Below are positions 15,995-25,284 of a stretch of DNA of 64,000 bases, piece by piece. The translations under genes were made by a program, and so were the position numbers. How positions within the stretch are numbered: position 1 is the first letter of the stretch; every line of letters starts with the position of its first letter. The stretch covers positions 558,001 through 622,000 of the forward strand of contig JAHJTC010000004.1 in the NCBI GenBank assembly GCA_018830105.1, in the 5' to 3' direction. The stretch is from Bacteroidota bacterium (GTDB lineage Bacteria; Bacteroidota; Bacteroidia; Bacteroidales; F082). Below the pieces are notes generated by a model. The model was given only the letters and a program-made list of their open reading frames with translations, was not told the origin of the DNA and did no database searches.

Positions 15995-16240
15995 TTAATC
16001 TTCCATTTCTTCTGTTACGATTTTCTTTGAGTCGAAAAATTTTTTTGCACCGTAGGCTGCCCCCATAGCAATCAAAAAAAATGTGCCTCCACCAATTGGA
16101 GCTCCATTACCCGTTTGATTATCCTCTGTGTTTTCAGAACCCTGAGCACCTCCCGGAGGCTCTGGTGGCCCCTGAGGAAAGGAGGTTTGAGCACCAAACA
16201 ATAAGAAAGTGAAGATAATGGCTGTTATTAACGTTTTCAT
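15995..16240 (-). CDS. Small PID-CTERM-like protein
   Basis: 81 residues. A signal peptide (MKTLITAIIFTFLLFGAQTS) leads into a Pro/Gly/Asn-rich segment (GPPEPPGGAQGS). A C-terminal module follows: GNGAPIGGGTFFLIAMGAAY, then GAKKFF and an acidic tail. This is the arrangement of the PID-CTERM sorting domain (A-P-I-D-G-G, hydrophobic helix, A-A-Y-G-x-K-K), here with PIG in place of PID. Such small proteins are common in Bacteroidota; the processing enzyme is not encoded in this window. The gene starts 10 bp after the T9SS cargo gene and is almost certainly cotranscribed with it. Confidence 0.7.
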   Translation of the reverse strand: MKTLITAIIFTFLLFGAQTSFPQGPPEPPGGAQGSENTEDNQTGNGAPIGGGTFFLIAMGAAYGAKKFFDSKKIVTEEMED

Positions 16241-16250
16241 AGTGTTTTGT

Positions 16251-19073
16251 TTAATTTCTTCTAGGTAGTATTACTTTTTTTGACAATGTCCCGGAGGGTT
16301 TAACCACTTTAACTATGATGAAATGGCCAGAACAATTCAATTGAATTGAAAATTGATTACCGGGTTTTATATGTTGCTCGTCAATTATCTGGCCTAAATT
16401 GTTATAAATGAAAACAAAACCCGTCTCTAAAGCCAATTGACCATGTGATAATATGATAAGGCTTTTATCTGTCGCATAAACATCAATATCGGAGGTTTCT
16501 CCGTATCCTTCCACAACACTAAATGTTTTCTTGTTGACATGAACAATAAACCTGTCGGTTTGATCTTCAGGATAAGCCAAAAAATTATACGGCTTATCAA
16601 TTGTAAAATCATGAAAAATATTGGTCTTTTTATCTTCCAGTATTATTTCAACATCCTCCAGGTTCATGCATTCCTCCAATTTGATAGTGTATTGACCCGC
16701 AATAACTTGAGATAGAAAAACGGGAATGGCTTGACCATTTTCATCAACCAGAGCTCTTTTATTTGTTGAAAGCTCAATATTATTTTCTTTCGTAAATAAT
16801 TGAGGCGAAGAATTACCAGATATTAATTTATGGACATCGCCTGGTACATCGAAATACTCAGATCCTTCATTCGAAAACGAGATAAATAAATTATTTATAA
16901 AAGACTCATGGTTCAGCATTAACTTTAAATATGAAGTTTCAATCTGTGCATTATTTTTATAAAAATCCTGGTTATCATGTATTCTAGCGTCTGATGGAAT
17001 AGTAAGTGTTCCAGCAGATTCTGCCTTTACAAAAAATGCTTGTCCAAGTGGTATAATACCATCGATCAAGTCGCCTGTTTCTCCATTCCAGGTTAGGTAT
17101 TCACCATCAGCATCAAAATCATTGTCCCATACATACACCGCACCTGTAGTTATTCCCGGTTCAACATAGTCCCAATCCAAGGCAGAGCTAAAAGGGTTTC
17201 CAATCAAGTTAAAACCATTAACATCGTTTGTAAGGGCAACATCAAGATCGGTGGTTTGAAGCGCACCGGTCATTTCCGAAACAACATTAGCCTTCAATGT
17301 ATTGTCTACCCACACAGAATACCCTTTGCCTACTTGCAGGTTTTGCGAACCGTCCAATATATAACTCCATGGGTCAGCCGCATTGGTTTCATCATATTGC
17401 GTGAGCCAGGATGCGGGTGATCCTTCCCAATTAAAGTCTGCTGCTGTTGCATTGGTAGTGGGAGGAGAAACAAAGTGCCAGCAGTCGTCAGTTAAATAGC
17501 GTTGTACTGTTACCTGGCCATCTGATAGGCTTTCAGCAATTAGGGATCCGCTACCTGAGGCATCTGATTCTATTGTTAAAGAGGCGCTTGCACTGATGTC
17601 AATGTCTTTGCAGCTTGCATGTATGTCTGGAGCAATTACTGGGTCATTTGCCACATCAGGGATGATGACGTTGATTGAAGCGGTAGGTGCCCCCATGCCG
17701 CCTGACCAGTTGTCCCTGTTTTGCCAGGCAGAGCTCACTGCACCAGTCCAGGTTTTTTCAGTTTCCTGCCACGCTAAATATGGATAGCTACTTCCCTCGT
17801 TTATATCCCAAATATTTTCATTTTCAATATCATCATTTGGATTACCAACAAAATCCCAGGCATTGTCGAGACCAGTAGTTGTAAGATCTGTAAAAGTAGA
17901 AACACTTTGCATTTCTGCATGTGATTTTGCTGTTGCAGAGCCACTCTGCCCTTCAGTGTCCTGATTAGAAACAGTGGCATCAAAGAAATTATCCGACAGA
18001 TAAAAAAATGAACCTGAGGCATCGCCCAGAAAGCCTTTATCAGTAAAATGACCTATCTCATCGTGGTCGTTATAAACGCTGCCTGTACTATAGCAATAAT
18101 AGATATGTGAATTATAATTATTACCACAAAAACCACCAAAAAGCTGATCGTAGGTGCCTTCGGCAATTTGATGCACATTTCCTGTTGAATAAGAGTTAGT
18201 TATCCTACATCCATCCTGATTATTATCTCCTACCAGGCCTCCAACGCGATCATCCCCTTTAACCGTTCCGGTTGCAAAACAAAAATTAATATCAGAATCA
18301 TCCCAGTTTAACCCTACCAGTCCACCGACTTTTTCTCCTGAGGAATAGACATTTCCTGTGGCATAGCAGTTTTTTATTAAAGCATTGTAACAATTCCAAC
18401 CAACAAGGCCTCCTACTTCATCATGTCCGCCAGTCACATTGCATGTTGAATAACAATTGGTCAATTCTCCGTTTCCGGGGGAACCCGAATTGGAATGTGC
18501 CCCAACAAGACCTCCAACATAACGCGATGTGCCGCGAACCTGCCCTTCAGTATAACAATTGTTAAATATTACATTGGAAGAAGAACCTGCGAGGCCACCA
18601 ACGTATTTTTCTCCTAAAATATTAAGGTTTGTAAGGCCAAGGTTTTCAATAGTTACATCATTAACATAACCAAACAGCCCAATATAAAGCGTAGTGCTCC
18701 TGTTAATTGTTAAGCCGTCAATAACATAACCATCGCCATTAAAATATCCTTCAAAGGCGTTTGTGACATTGCCTATTGGGCTGAAGCCTTCGTTATTGTC
18801 GTCGCTTGTGGCATCAAAAGGATCGTTATACAAATCACCATCGGTGTTATCATCCGTGTCATCCCAATATTGGGTTTGACTTGCATCAATATCAGCAATA
18901 AGGATAAAATGTTTATCCCAGTCACCTGAGGTCTGACAAAGCTCTGAGAGGTCAGCAAGTGTGCCTAACTGGTAAGGATCTGAAGAAGAACCATCTCCTC
19001 CGCTATACGTTCCCGCTGAATTTATCAGTGGAAGCATGAATGCAATTATTAATAAAAGGATATTATTTCTCAT
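16251..19073 (-). CDS. GLUG-repeat secreted protein with T9SS sorting tail
   Basis: 940 residues with a signal peptide (LLLIIAFMLPLINSAG). Residues about 18-440 carry repeated GLUG-type units such as VGGLVGWN, NCYATGNV, VGGLVGLN, FCFATGTV and VGGLVGDN, which usually form a parallel beta-structure found in bacterial adhesins and proteases. Residues 445-700 hold a WTGAVSSAWQNRDNWSGG motif and a domain typical of Bacteroidota surface proteins (ESLSDGQVTVQRYLTDDCWH). The tail (about 865-940, VFIYNNLGQIIDEQHI, KPSGTLSKKVILPRRN) is a type A T9SS sorting domain. Predicted to be exported to the cell surface. Cotranscribed with the PID-CTERM-like gene. Confidence 0.82.
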   Translation of the reverse strand: MRNNILLLIIAFMLPLINSAGTYSGGDGSSSDPYQLGTLADLSELCQTSGDWDKHFILIADIDASQTQYWDDTDDNTDGDLYNDPFDATSDDNNEGFSPIGNVTNAFEGYFNGDGYVIDGLTINRSTTLYIGLFGYVNDVTIENLGLTNLNILGEKYVGGLAGSSSNVIFNNCYTEGQVRGTSRYVGGLVGAHSNSGSPGNGELTNCYSTCNVTGGHDEVGGLVGWNCYNALIKNCYATGNVYSSGEKVGGLVGLNWDDSDINFCFATGTVKGDDRVGGLVGDNNQDGCRITNSYSTGNVHQIAEGTYDQLFGGFCGNNYNSHIYYCYSTGSVYNDHDEIGHFTDKGFLGDASGSFFYLSDNFFDATVSNQDTEGQSGSATAKSHAEMQSVSTFTDLTTTGLDNAWDFVGNPNDDIENENIWDINEGSSYPYLAWQETEKTWTGAVSSAWQNRDNWSGGMGAPTASINVIIPDVANDPVIAPDIHASCKDIDISASASLTIESDASGSGSLIAESLSDGQVTVQRYLTDDCWHFVSPPTTNATAADFNWEGSPASWLTQYDETNAADPWSYILDGSQNLQVGKGYSVWVDNTLKANVVSEMTGALQTTDLDVALTNDVNGFNLIGNPFSSALDWDYVEPGITTGAVYVWDNDFDADGEYLTWNGETGDLIDGIIPLGQAFFVKAESAGTLTIPSDARIHDNQDFYKNNAQIETSYLKLMLNHESFINNLFISFSNEGSEYFDVPGDVHKLISGNSSPQLFTKENNIELSTNKRALVDENGQAIPVFLSQVIAGQYTIKLEECMNLEDVEIILEDKKTNIFHDFTIDKPYNFLAYPEDQTDRFIVHVNKKTFSVVEGYGETSDIDVYATDKSLIILSHGQLALETGFVFIYNNLGQIIDEQHIKPGNQFSIQLNCSGHFIIVKVVKPSGTLSKKVILPRRN

Positions 19074-19216
19074 AATAAAACCATTTTGGTAATTTATTAG
19101 GTTAAAATACTATCTTCTCACGCTCTCTGGCAACACAAATCTATTATGTGGCTGTTTCCTATAGTAACTGGCAGGTTTAGTTTAGAGTTTGGGGTCTAAT
19201 AGCTGATTTTTATTTT

Positions 19217-19248
19217 TTTGCTTTCTTTCTGTTCTTTTGATATCTTTG
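19217..19248 (+). promoter_or_regulatory. Bacteroidota-type promoter of the TPR sensor kinase gene
   Basis: TTTG at 19217-19220, a 20-bp spacer and TATCTTTG at 19241-19248 fit the phylum consensus closely. The start codon at 19275 follows 26 bp later. Confidence 0.8.
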
Positions 19249-19274
19249 TTATAGGTATTCCTATTCATTAAATT

Positions 19275-21206
19275 ATGAATGCATTTTGCAGTTATTTTTT
19301 GTTAGGTTTCTTACTGATTTCGAGTAGCATTGCTGCTGATGAATCAGACAGTCTGGCTTTTAAACTGAATACCGCCAAAGGAGAAGACCGCTTCGATATT
19401 TTACTCGATCTTGCATATTATCATTTGCAAAGAACCCCACAGGCAACAATTACTTATGGGATGGAGGCTCTTGCTTTTGCCAGAAATAATGGTGACGATT
19501 TGCTTAAAATGAAAGCGCTGAACACCATCGGACAAGGATATCAGTACACAGGAAATCTGGATTCAGCACTCCTTTTAATAAATCAAGCTTATGCGTATGC
19601 AAATATAATTGGATCCACCAAAGCAAAAGCTGCCATATTATATAATCTCGGCACAATTAATACAGATAAAGGAGATTACAGGAAAGCACTTGAAAATCAC
19701 CTTGCTTCTCTCAAGCTGGAAGAAATGATGAATAATGACAGAGGTGTAGCAATCTCATTACTTGAGATCGGGTCATTATACTATCATCTTGACGAACCGG
19801 ATATAGCCTTAGATAATTACCTTAATGCGCTTGATTACGCCCAAAAAACAGGTGATGAATTAATGATATCACAAGTGTATCATAATGTTGGAATTGCCTA
19901 TCAGCTTCAGGGCAAAAAAGATAGTGCACTGATTTATATGTTTCGTTACCTTCAATTTGCAAAAGATTATGGTGAACACATACAATTAGCTAAGGCATAC
20001 AACAACATAGGTAATCTGTACCATGAATTAAAACAATATAATAGAGCCGAAGAGTATTATCTGAAATCTATTGAATATAGTATGAAGGCTAAAAACCTTC
20101 AATCACTTCCAAATACTTACAAAAACCTAGCTGTGCTATATACTGATCTTGGTAAATATCAACAAGCTGAAAAGTACATCATTGAAGCGATAGAAATCAG
20201 TAGTAAAAATGGCACGAAGCAGGTTTTACAGCAAAGCCTGCATCAGCAAGCCATTATAAATGCTGCAAATGGGAATTATAAAAAAGCGTATGAAGTAATG
20301 GAGCGCCATTTGGCATTGAAGGATTCGATTTTCAATGAAAACCTGGCACAAGCTACTTCCGAAATGCAAACCAAATTTGAAACAGAAAAGAAAAATCAGG
20401 AAATCACTAAACAGGCACTTTTAATAGCACGTCAGGATGCAGACTTAAGATTGCAATGGTTCGTTATAGGAAGTATACTTGCGGCAGTTATTATCGCTTT
20501 TCTGATTTTTGTGGTTTTCTTTAACAGATACAAACACCATCAGCTTGAGCGTCAATCCGAACTTAAAAAACGGGCTATTGAAACAGAGCAACGACTCCTA
20601 CGTTCGCAGATGAATCCTCATTTTATTTTCAATGCAATGATGTCGGTACAGCAGTATATTTCTACTGATGATAAGCAAGCAGCTATGCTTTTTTTGTCAA
20701 AGTTTTCAAAGCTAATTCGCGATATTCTTGTCAATTCCAGGCATAAAACAATTGCTTTATCAGAAGAGCTGAAAATGCTAAGACTTTATGCCGAATTAGA
20801 ACAACTGCGCACAGAAACCGCATTCGAGTTTAGAATCGAATCTTCTATTAATACAGATGAGGAACAGGTTTATATCCCTCCAATGATGGTTCAGCCCTTT
20901 TTAGAAAATGCTATAAAGCATGGAATTAGAGGGGTGAAAGGCGGTTTCGTGGATGTCGTTTTTGACAAAAAACAAGATGTGATTTGTTGTCGTTTAGTGG
21001 ATAACGGCGTGGGAATTATCGAAACGAAGTCCCAAAAAAAAGGCAAGGAAAAATCTCTTGCCATGGAAATTATTGCAGATCGGCTTGCTGTATTGCAGGA
21101 GGTTTACGGACAAAAACTGAGCCTCCGGATTGAAGATCGAAAGTTGATTAATAATCAACAAAGCGGCACTCAGGTGAATATTACGCTTCCATTTGAAATA
21201 GATTAA
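19275..21206 (+). CDS. TPR-containing LytS-type sensor histidine kinase
   Basis: 643 residues. A signal peptide (FCSYFLLGFLLISSSIAAD) is followed by about eight TPR units (30-365; e.g. AILYNLGTINTDKGDYRKAL, AKAYNNIGNLYHELKQYNRA). Next come a short coiled coil, one membrane helix (about 395-417), and a LytS-like cytoplasmic kinase. The phospho-acceptor His is in RSQMNPHFIFNAMMS (about 449), the N-box is VQPFLENAIKHGIRG, and the G-box is DNGVGI. The external TPR domain presumably senses a protein or peptide partner. The kinase is paired with the LytTR regulator 91 bp downstream. Its strong own promoter suggests constitutive expression of the pair. Confidence 0.92.
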   Translation: MNAFCSYFLLGFLLISSSIAADESDSLAFKLNTAKGEDRFDILLDLAYYHLQRTPQATITYGMEALAFARNNGDDLLKMKALNTIGQGYQYTGNLDSALLLINQAYAYANIIGSTKAKAAILYNLGTINTDKGDYRKALENHLASLKLEEMMNNDRGVAISLLEIGSLYYHLDEPDIALDNYLNALDYAQKTGDELMISQVYHNVGIAYQLQGKKDSALIYMFRYLQFAKDYGEHIQLAKAYNNIGNLYHELKQYNRAEEYYLKSIEYSMKAKNLQSLPNTYKNLAVLYTDLGKYQQAEKYIIEAIEISSKNGTKQVLQQSLHQQAIINAANGNYKKAYEVMERHLALKDSIFNENLAQATSEMQTKFETEKKNQEITKQALLIARQDADLRLQWFVIGSILAAVIIAFLIFVVFFNRYKHHQLERQSELKKRAIETEQRLLRSQMNPHFIFNAMMSVQQYISTDDKQAAMLFLSKFSKLIRDILVNSRHKTIALSEELKMLRLYAELEQLRTETAFEFRIESSINTDEEQVYIPPMMVQPFLENAIKHGIRGVKGGFVDVVFDKKQDVICCRLVDNGVGIIETKSQKKGKEKSLAMEIIADRLAVLQEVYGQKLSLRIEDRKLINNQQSGTQVNITLPFEID

Positions 21207-21297
21207 AGCTATATTTGTATGGTAGAGAGATTGAATACAGTACCTGGTTGGGTTTTAAAGAGATGCCAATTAACTTGAAAAGGTAAATTTATTGCGA

Positions 21298-22035
21298 ATG
21301 AGAGCACTAATTATTGATGATGAAAAAAGCTGCAGGCAAACCTTAAAAAGTCTGTTGCATGACAATTTCCCTGAGATTATAATTGCTGGGGAGGCTTCTT
21401 CGTTATCGGAAGCCAGGAAAGCTATCGCTGATTTTCACCCCGACTTAGTGTTTTTGGATATACAGCTCACTGACGGTTCTGGATTTGAGCTTCTCGAAAC
21501 AATCCCCTCATATGAATTCCATGTAATCTTTGTGACAGCGTTTGACCAATTTGCAATACAGGCTATCCGCCATAGTGCCATCGACTATATCATGAAACCT
21601 GTTGATAATGAAGAGTTTGTTAGAGCGGTAAATAAATCGAAGCAAATGAACTTGAATATTGATTTGTTGACACGACAGGTTAAAGTTTTACTGAAAAATA
21701 AAGACAATTTTCATCGTATTGCCTTACCAACACTCGATGGCTTACGATTTATTGACCTTGATGAAGTCTTATATTGCAAATCTGAAAGTAATTATACATG
21801 GTTTCATTTGCAAAACGGAGAGAAAATCATGGTTACACGCACTTTGAAAGAATATGATGAAACCTTATCAGAAAACAGGTTTATAAGAATCCACCAGAGC
21901 TATCTTATTAATATCCGGTACGTAGATCGCTATTTAAAAGGCAAATCTGCTTATGTTGTCATGAGTAACGGACAGGAGATAAATGTGTCGCGCCGAAAAA
22001 AAGAATTGTTCCTTAAAAAAATGGAACAACGATAA
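21298..22035 (+). CDS. LytTR-family response regulator
   Basis: 245 residues from the ATG at 21298; a TTG two codons earlier is also in frame but less likely. The receiver domain (1-120) has the acidic pair IIDDE, phospho-acceptor Asp at about 54 in LVFLDIQLTDG, the conserved TAFD and the Lys in IMKPVDN. The LytTR DNA-binding domain occupies about 145-245 (FIDLDEVLYCKSESNYTWFH, RTLKEYDETL, FIRIHQSYLINIRYV). LytTR proteins bind direct repeats about 21 bp apart. That is the spacing of the four TTACA promoter elements in this window, so this protein and the one at 22223 are candidates for binding them. That link is inference. Confidence 0.92.
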   Translation: MRALIIDDEKSCRQTLKSLLHDNFPEIIIAGEASSLSEARKAIADFHPDLVFLDIQLTDGSGFELLETIPSYEFHVIFVTAFDQFAIQAIRHSAIDYIMKPVDNEEFVRAVNKSKQMNLNIDLLTRQVKVLLKNKDNFHRIALPTLDGLRFIDLDEVLYCKSESNYTWFHLQNGEKIMVTRTLKEYDETLSENRFIRIHQSYLINIRYVDRYLKGKSAYVVMSNGQEINVSRRKKELFLKKMEQR

Positions 22036-22119
22036 ACTGGTTTCACTCTGAAACATTTTCCCCAAACAGCCTCTTTTTTCTTTTACATAATTTTTCAATG
22101 AGGTTTTCTTACAAACGAC

Positions 22120-22214
22120 TTAAACCAACCCTTAAACCCGTCAACTCATAAACCCATAAACTCATAAACCCATAAACCCTTAAACCCATAAACTCATAAA
22201 CCCTTAAACCCATG
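22120..22214. repeat. Degenerate 8-bp tandem repeat array, copy 1
   Basis: About ten units of an octamer that reads GTTTATGR or GTTTAAGG on the minus strand lie between the convergent stops of the two LytTR regulator genes. Units vary at the fourth, sixth and eighth bases but keep the 8-bp register. The array ends 9 bp before the stop of the minus-strand regulator gene. A related array is at 60502-60603. Confidence 0.8.
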
Positions 22215-22222
22215 ATCTCAAA

Positions 22223-22987
22223 CTATTGATTCAACCATTTCTTAAATGCACCCGACCGGTCGATACTGACGATGGTCTCAAACTCATCATCGGCCTTTGG
22301 ATTAAGCTCTAACTTGACACGACCACGTGAGTAGGCCACCATATTGGTAATCGATGAAATATTGATCAGGTACTTGCGGTTAATACGAAAGAATGAAGCG
22401 GGATTGAGCATCTCTTCCAACTTATCGAGTGTGAAATCGACACTGAAGTTATTTCCTTGTGTTGTGCGCAGGTAAACGCCATTATCCATCACAAAAAAAT
22501 AGGCAATATCAGCGACTTCAACCATCTTAATTTTTGTGCCAACAGAAATGGAGAAACGCTCCCTGTACTTTTTTTCGGTAGTGGTTAGCAGCTTATAAAG
22601 TGATTGAAGGTCGATGGAGTCGCGATGTAACCCGCTAAACTGCTCGTACTTTTTGAGTGCAGCAGCAAGTTCTTCAGGAACGATAGGTTTAAGCAGGTAG
22701 TCGATACTCTTGAGCTTAAAAGCTTTTATGGCGTATTCATCAAATGCAGTCGTAAAGATTACGGGGCTCGAAATGTTCACCTGCTCAAAGATTGCAAAGC
22801 TGAGATCGTCCTCAAGGTGGATATCGAGAAATAGGAGATCAGGTTCGGGGTTTGCCTTGAACCATTTTACCGATTCAGCAACCGATTCGAGCTCGGCCAG
22901 GATTTCAATTTCAGGATTGTAATTCTGAATCATCTTTTTCAAACGTAAAGCGGCAAAGGCTTCGTCTTCTATAATTACGACTTTCAT
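22223..22987 (-). CDS. LytTR-family response regulator (second system)
   Basis: 254 residues from the ATG at 22987 (MKVVIIEDEAFAALRL). A longer frame begins only with a TTG at 23014 and is rejected. The receiver domain has IIEDE, phospho-acceptor Asp at about 55 in LLFLDIHLEDD, TTAFDEYA and the Lys in LLKPIVPEE. The LytTR domain lies at about 155-254 (KIKMVEVADIAYFFVMDNGV, FFRINRKYLINISSI, GRVKLELNPKAD). It starts 13 bp after the stop of the PAS kinase gene, so the two are cotranscribed and should form a pair. The 8-bp repeat array follows its stop codon. Confidence 0.92.
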   Translation of the reverse strand: MKVVIIEDEAFAALRLKKMIQNYNPEIEILAELESVAESVKWFKANPEPDLLFLDIHLEDDLSFAIFEQVNISSPVIFTTAFDEYAIKAFKLKSIDYLLKPIVPEELAAALKKYEQFSGLHRDSIDLQSLYKLLTTTEKKYRERFSISVGTKIKMVEVADIAYFFVMDNGVYLRTTQGNNFSVDFTLDKLEEMLNPASFFRINRKYLINISSITNMVAYSRGRVKLELNPKADDEFETIVSIDRSGAFKKWLNQ

Positions 22988-23000
22988 TTTAGTAGTATTG

Positions 23001-25127
23001 TTATGCTGTTTCAATTTTTTCCGATTTTAACAAAGGAAGTTTAGCAATAAAATGCTCCGAAGTTTTAAAAAATTCGGGTTTTTGATCCGACACCAGCGCA
23101 TATCTGCGGGTGATATTTTCGAGGCCAACTCCCGTAGATACAAATTTTGTCTCCCTCAAATTCAGGTTGTTAATGATATTTAATCGAAGTTGCTCATCCA
23201 CAAAAATTTCAATCTTCAAAGGTTGAGCCTTCGAGAAAGTATTATGCTTGATCGCATTCTCAATAATTAGCTGAATGGCAATGGGCAAAATTTGATAATC
23301 GTAGGTTGCTTTATCGATATCAATCGCAATAATCAGTTTCTTCATAAACCTGATTTCCAGAAGGAAAAGGTATGCGTTCAGGAATTCCAACTCAGTGCTG
23401 AGGCTCACCAAATCCTTCTCCTTGTTTTCGAGCACATAGCGGTAAACCTTCGACAGCCTTTCGGTAAACGACTCGGCCAAATCGGGATCAATCTTTATCA
23501 GCGAAGTCAGCACATTCAAACTATTGAATAAAAAGTGCGGGTTCACCTGCTGTTTAAGCACCTCGAACTGCGATTGCAGATTTTCCTTCTGCACTTTAAG
23601 CAGCTGAGTGTTTGCCTCGGTAAGCTGTTTGGTTCGCTCAGAAACCCGCTGCTCAAGCGTATTATTTATTCGTTCCAAATCTTCTTTTGCTTTAACTAAT
23701 TTTAATTCCTGTCTTTTCCTTTCCGAAATATCCACAATCATCCCTCTTCGGCCAACAATCTCACCATTACGGATTATTGGGTTACCAAATACCATAACAG
23801 GGCAATGACTTCCGTCAATTTTTATGGCAGTAAACTCTCCCGGTTCAGTGGTGATACCCTGAGCTGATTTTTTGAAATTTTCAACAATGCGAGGTCTGTC
23901 CTCCGGAATAAAACAATCAAGAGCAGATTGCTTTTTATCGGGCTCATTCGGCAATGGACCAAAAAACGCGTCACCGGCTTTATTGCTCAGCATAACCTCG
24001 CCCTTGAGGTTGAGCTCAAACACAGGCTGAGGAAGCAAATCCAACAAATCTTTATACTTTCTTTCAGTATCCTTTACCTGAATCTCAGCCAACTTTCTTC
24101 GGGTGATATCTATAATTATTCCGTCCAAAAACTTTAGCTCTTCGCTTTCGCTGTAAATCCCTTTGCCATTTTCATTCACCCAAACCACTTGACCATTTTT
24201 ATGGATTATGCGGTATTCAAACTCGTAATGCCTCTTTTCGCTGGTAGCTTCAAGGATGCTTTTTCGGCACAGTTCCCGGTCATCAGGGTGAATAATGGAA
24301 GCATAGCTGAGCTTGTCATTTTCGATAAATTCGGAAGCATGATAACCCGAAATATCAAATATCTTTTCGCTGATATATTTCATCGTATAATGCTCATCAA
24401 GATAGCATCGGTAGGCCGCACCAGCAAGATTTAATAAAATGCTATCGAGTTGCTCCCGATTTTCGTTAAGCTGAATTGTAATGGCTTCACGCTTTTTCAT
24501 TTCCTCTTCCAGATGTGTATTGAGCCTCTTTTCCTGTTCAATAAGCTGTCGGGAATATTTGTTCTGCTCCTCCTCTATCTTTATCTGTGCCTCATACATA
24601 GCGCGGTTGGCAGCCTCTTTGATCAGTTCCTGTTGTAGCTTTTCAGATCTAAGCTTTTCTTTAATGCTCTCATCTAGATAGATCCACGCCTCAAGGATCG
24701 ACATAAAAAACGCATTCACAACACAGTAAATCAAGGCATTATTAAACAGCACATTCTGCAAACCCTGTGGATAACTGCTTACCCAATGCGCAAAAGTTGT
24801 TATGAGAGAAGAAACAGCAATGGCAATGACGAGCATCAACGAGAATTGAATGATGGCTCGTTTAAGCACGCCCCTACTCCACTGGAATTTTCTATTAAGA
24901 AATTGAATCACAAAAAGATCGGGATAAACGATGGCAAAACCTGCTATCATGCTGTACGAAATCCCTCTGATTAACCTTATTACAAACCCGCCAAAATCAT
25001 TCAACTCATGATAACCGCTAAAATGGTTGTAGGATATTATTACCAGCTGCAACACTAACGCCATTCCAAACACAAGCCTAAACAGCTTTTTGAAAGGTAA
25101 AAGATGATGTATTTGCCTGATTATCAT
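23001..25127 (-). CDS. Membrane PAS-domain LytS-type sensor histidine kinase
   Basis: 708 residues, ATG at 25127. Four membrane helices (about 18-38, 50-70, 88-110, 125-147) lead into a coiled coil (165-225). Two PAS/PAC units follow (about 230-345, ending GIIIDITRRKLAE, and 355-470, ending GMIVDISERKRQE), then a second coiled coil. The kinase core has a phospho-acceptor His in KQQVNPHFLFNSLNV (about 533), the N-box in QLIIENAIKHNTF and STGVGLENITRRYAL. The membrane part has no obvious ligand pocket, so the signal could be internal and sensed by PAS. It is cotranscribed with the LytTR regulator downstream. Confidence 0.92.
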   Translation of the reverse strand: MIIRQIHHLLPFKKLFRLVFGMALVLQLVIISYNHFSGYHELNDFGGFVIRLIRGISYSMIAGFAIVYPDLFVIQFLNRKFQWSRGVLKRAIIQFSLMLVIAIAVSSLITTFAHWVSSYPQGLQNVLFNNALIYCVVNAFFMSILEAWIYLDESIKEKLRSEKLQQELIKEAANRAMYEAQIKIEEEQNKYSRQLIEQEKRLNTHLEEEMKKREAITIQLNENREQLDSILLNLAGAAYRCYLDEHYTMKYISEKIFDISGYHASEFIENDKLSYASIIHPDDRELCRKSILEATSEKRHYEFEYRIIHKNGQVVWVNENGKGIYSESEELKFLDGIIIDITRRKLAEIQVKDTERKYKDLLDLLPQPVFELNLKGEVMLSNKAGDAFFGPLPNEPDKKQSALDCFIPEDRPRIVENFKKSAQGITTEPGEFTAIKIDGSHCPVMVFGNPIIRNGEIVGRRGMIVDISERKRQELKLVKAKEDLERINNTLEQRVSERTKQLTEANTQLLKVQKENLQSQFEVLKQQVNPHFLFNSLNVLTSLIKIDPDLAESFTERLSKVYRYVLENKEKDLVSLSTELEFLNAYLFLLEIRFMKKLIIAIDIDKATYDYQILPIAIQLIIENAIKHNTFSKAQPLKIEIFVDEQLRLNIINNLNLRETKFVSTGVGLENITRRYALVSDQKPEFFKTSEHFIAKLPLLKSEKIETA

Positions 25128-25149
25128 TCGAAGTATTTTAGTTCAAATT

Positions 25150-25167
25150 TTGAATAAAAGTATTCAA
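25150..25167 (-). promoter_or_regulatory. Palindrome over a possible -7 box of the PAS kinase gene
   Basis: TTGAATA and TATTCAA pair perfectly around AAAG, 23 bp upstream of the kinase start. On the minus strand the centre reads TACTTTTA, a TAnnTTT-like box. The palindrome could be an operator; evidence is limited to the sequence symmetry. Confidence 0.4.
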
Positions 25168-25284
25168 GCTTGTTCACAAAAAAAAGAATAATACGCTAAA
25201 GGTGATAAAAATAGCGTTGAAAGTGCTGAATCGCTGTTTGAATATGTTACCAAAGTTGTGATTAACTCACTTTATGGACAGGCA

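Noticed and set aside
22120-22214. Octamer array considered as CRISPR
   Set aside because: Units are 8 bp, contiguous and without spacers, with no cas genes, so it is a simple tandem repeat.
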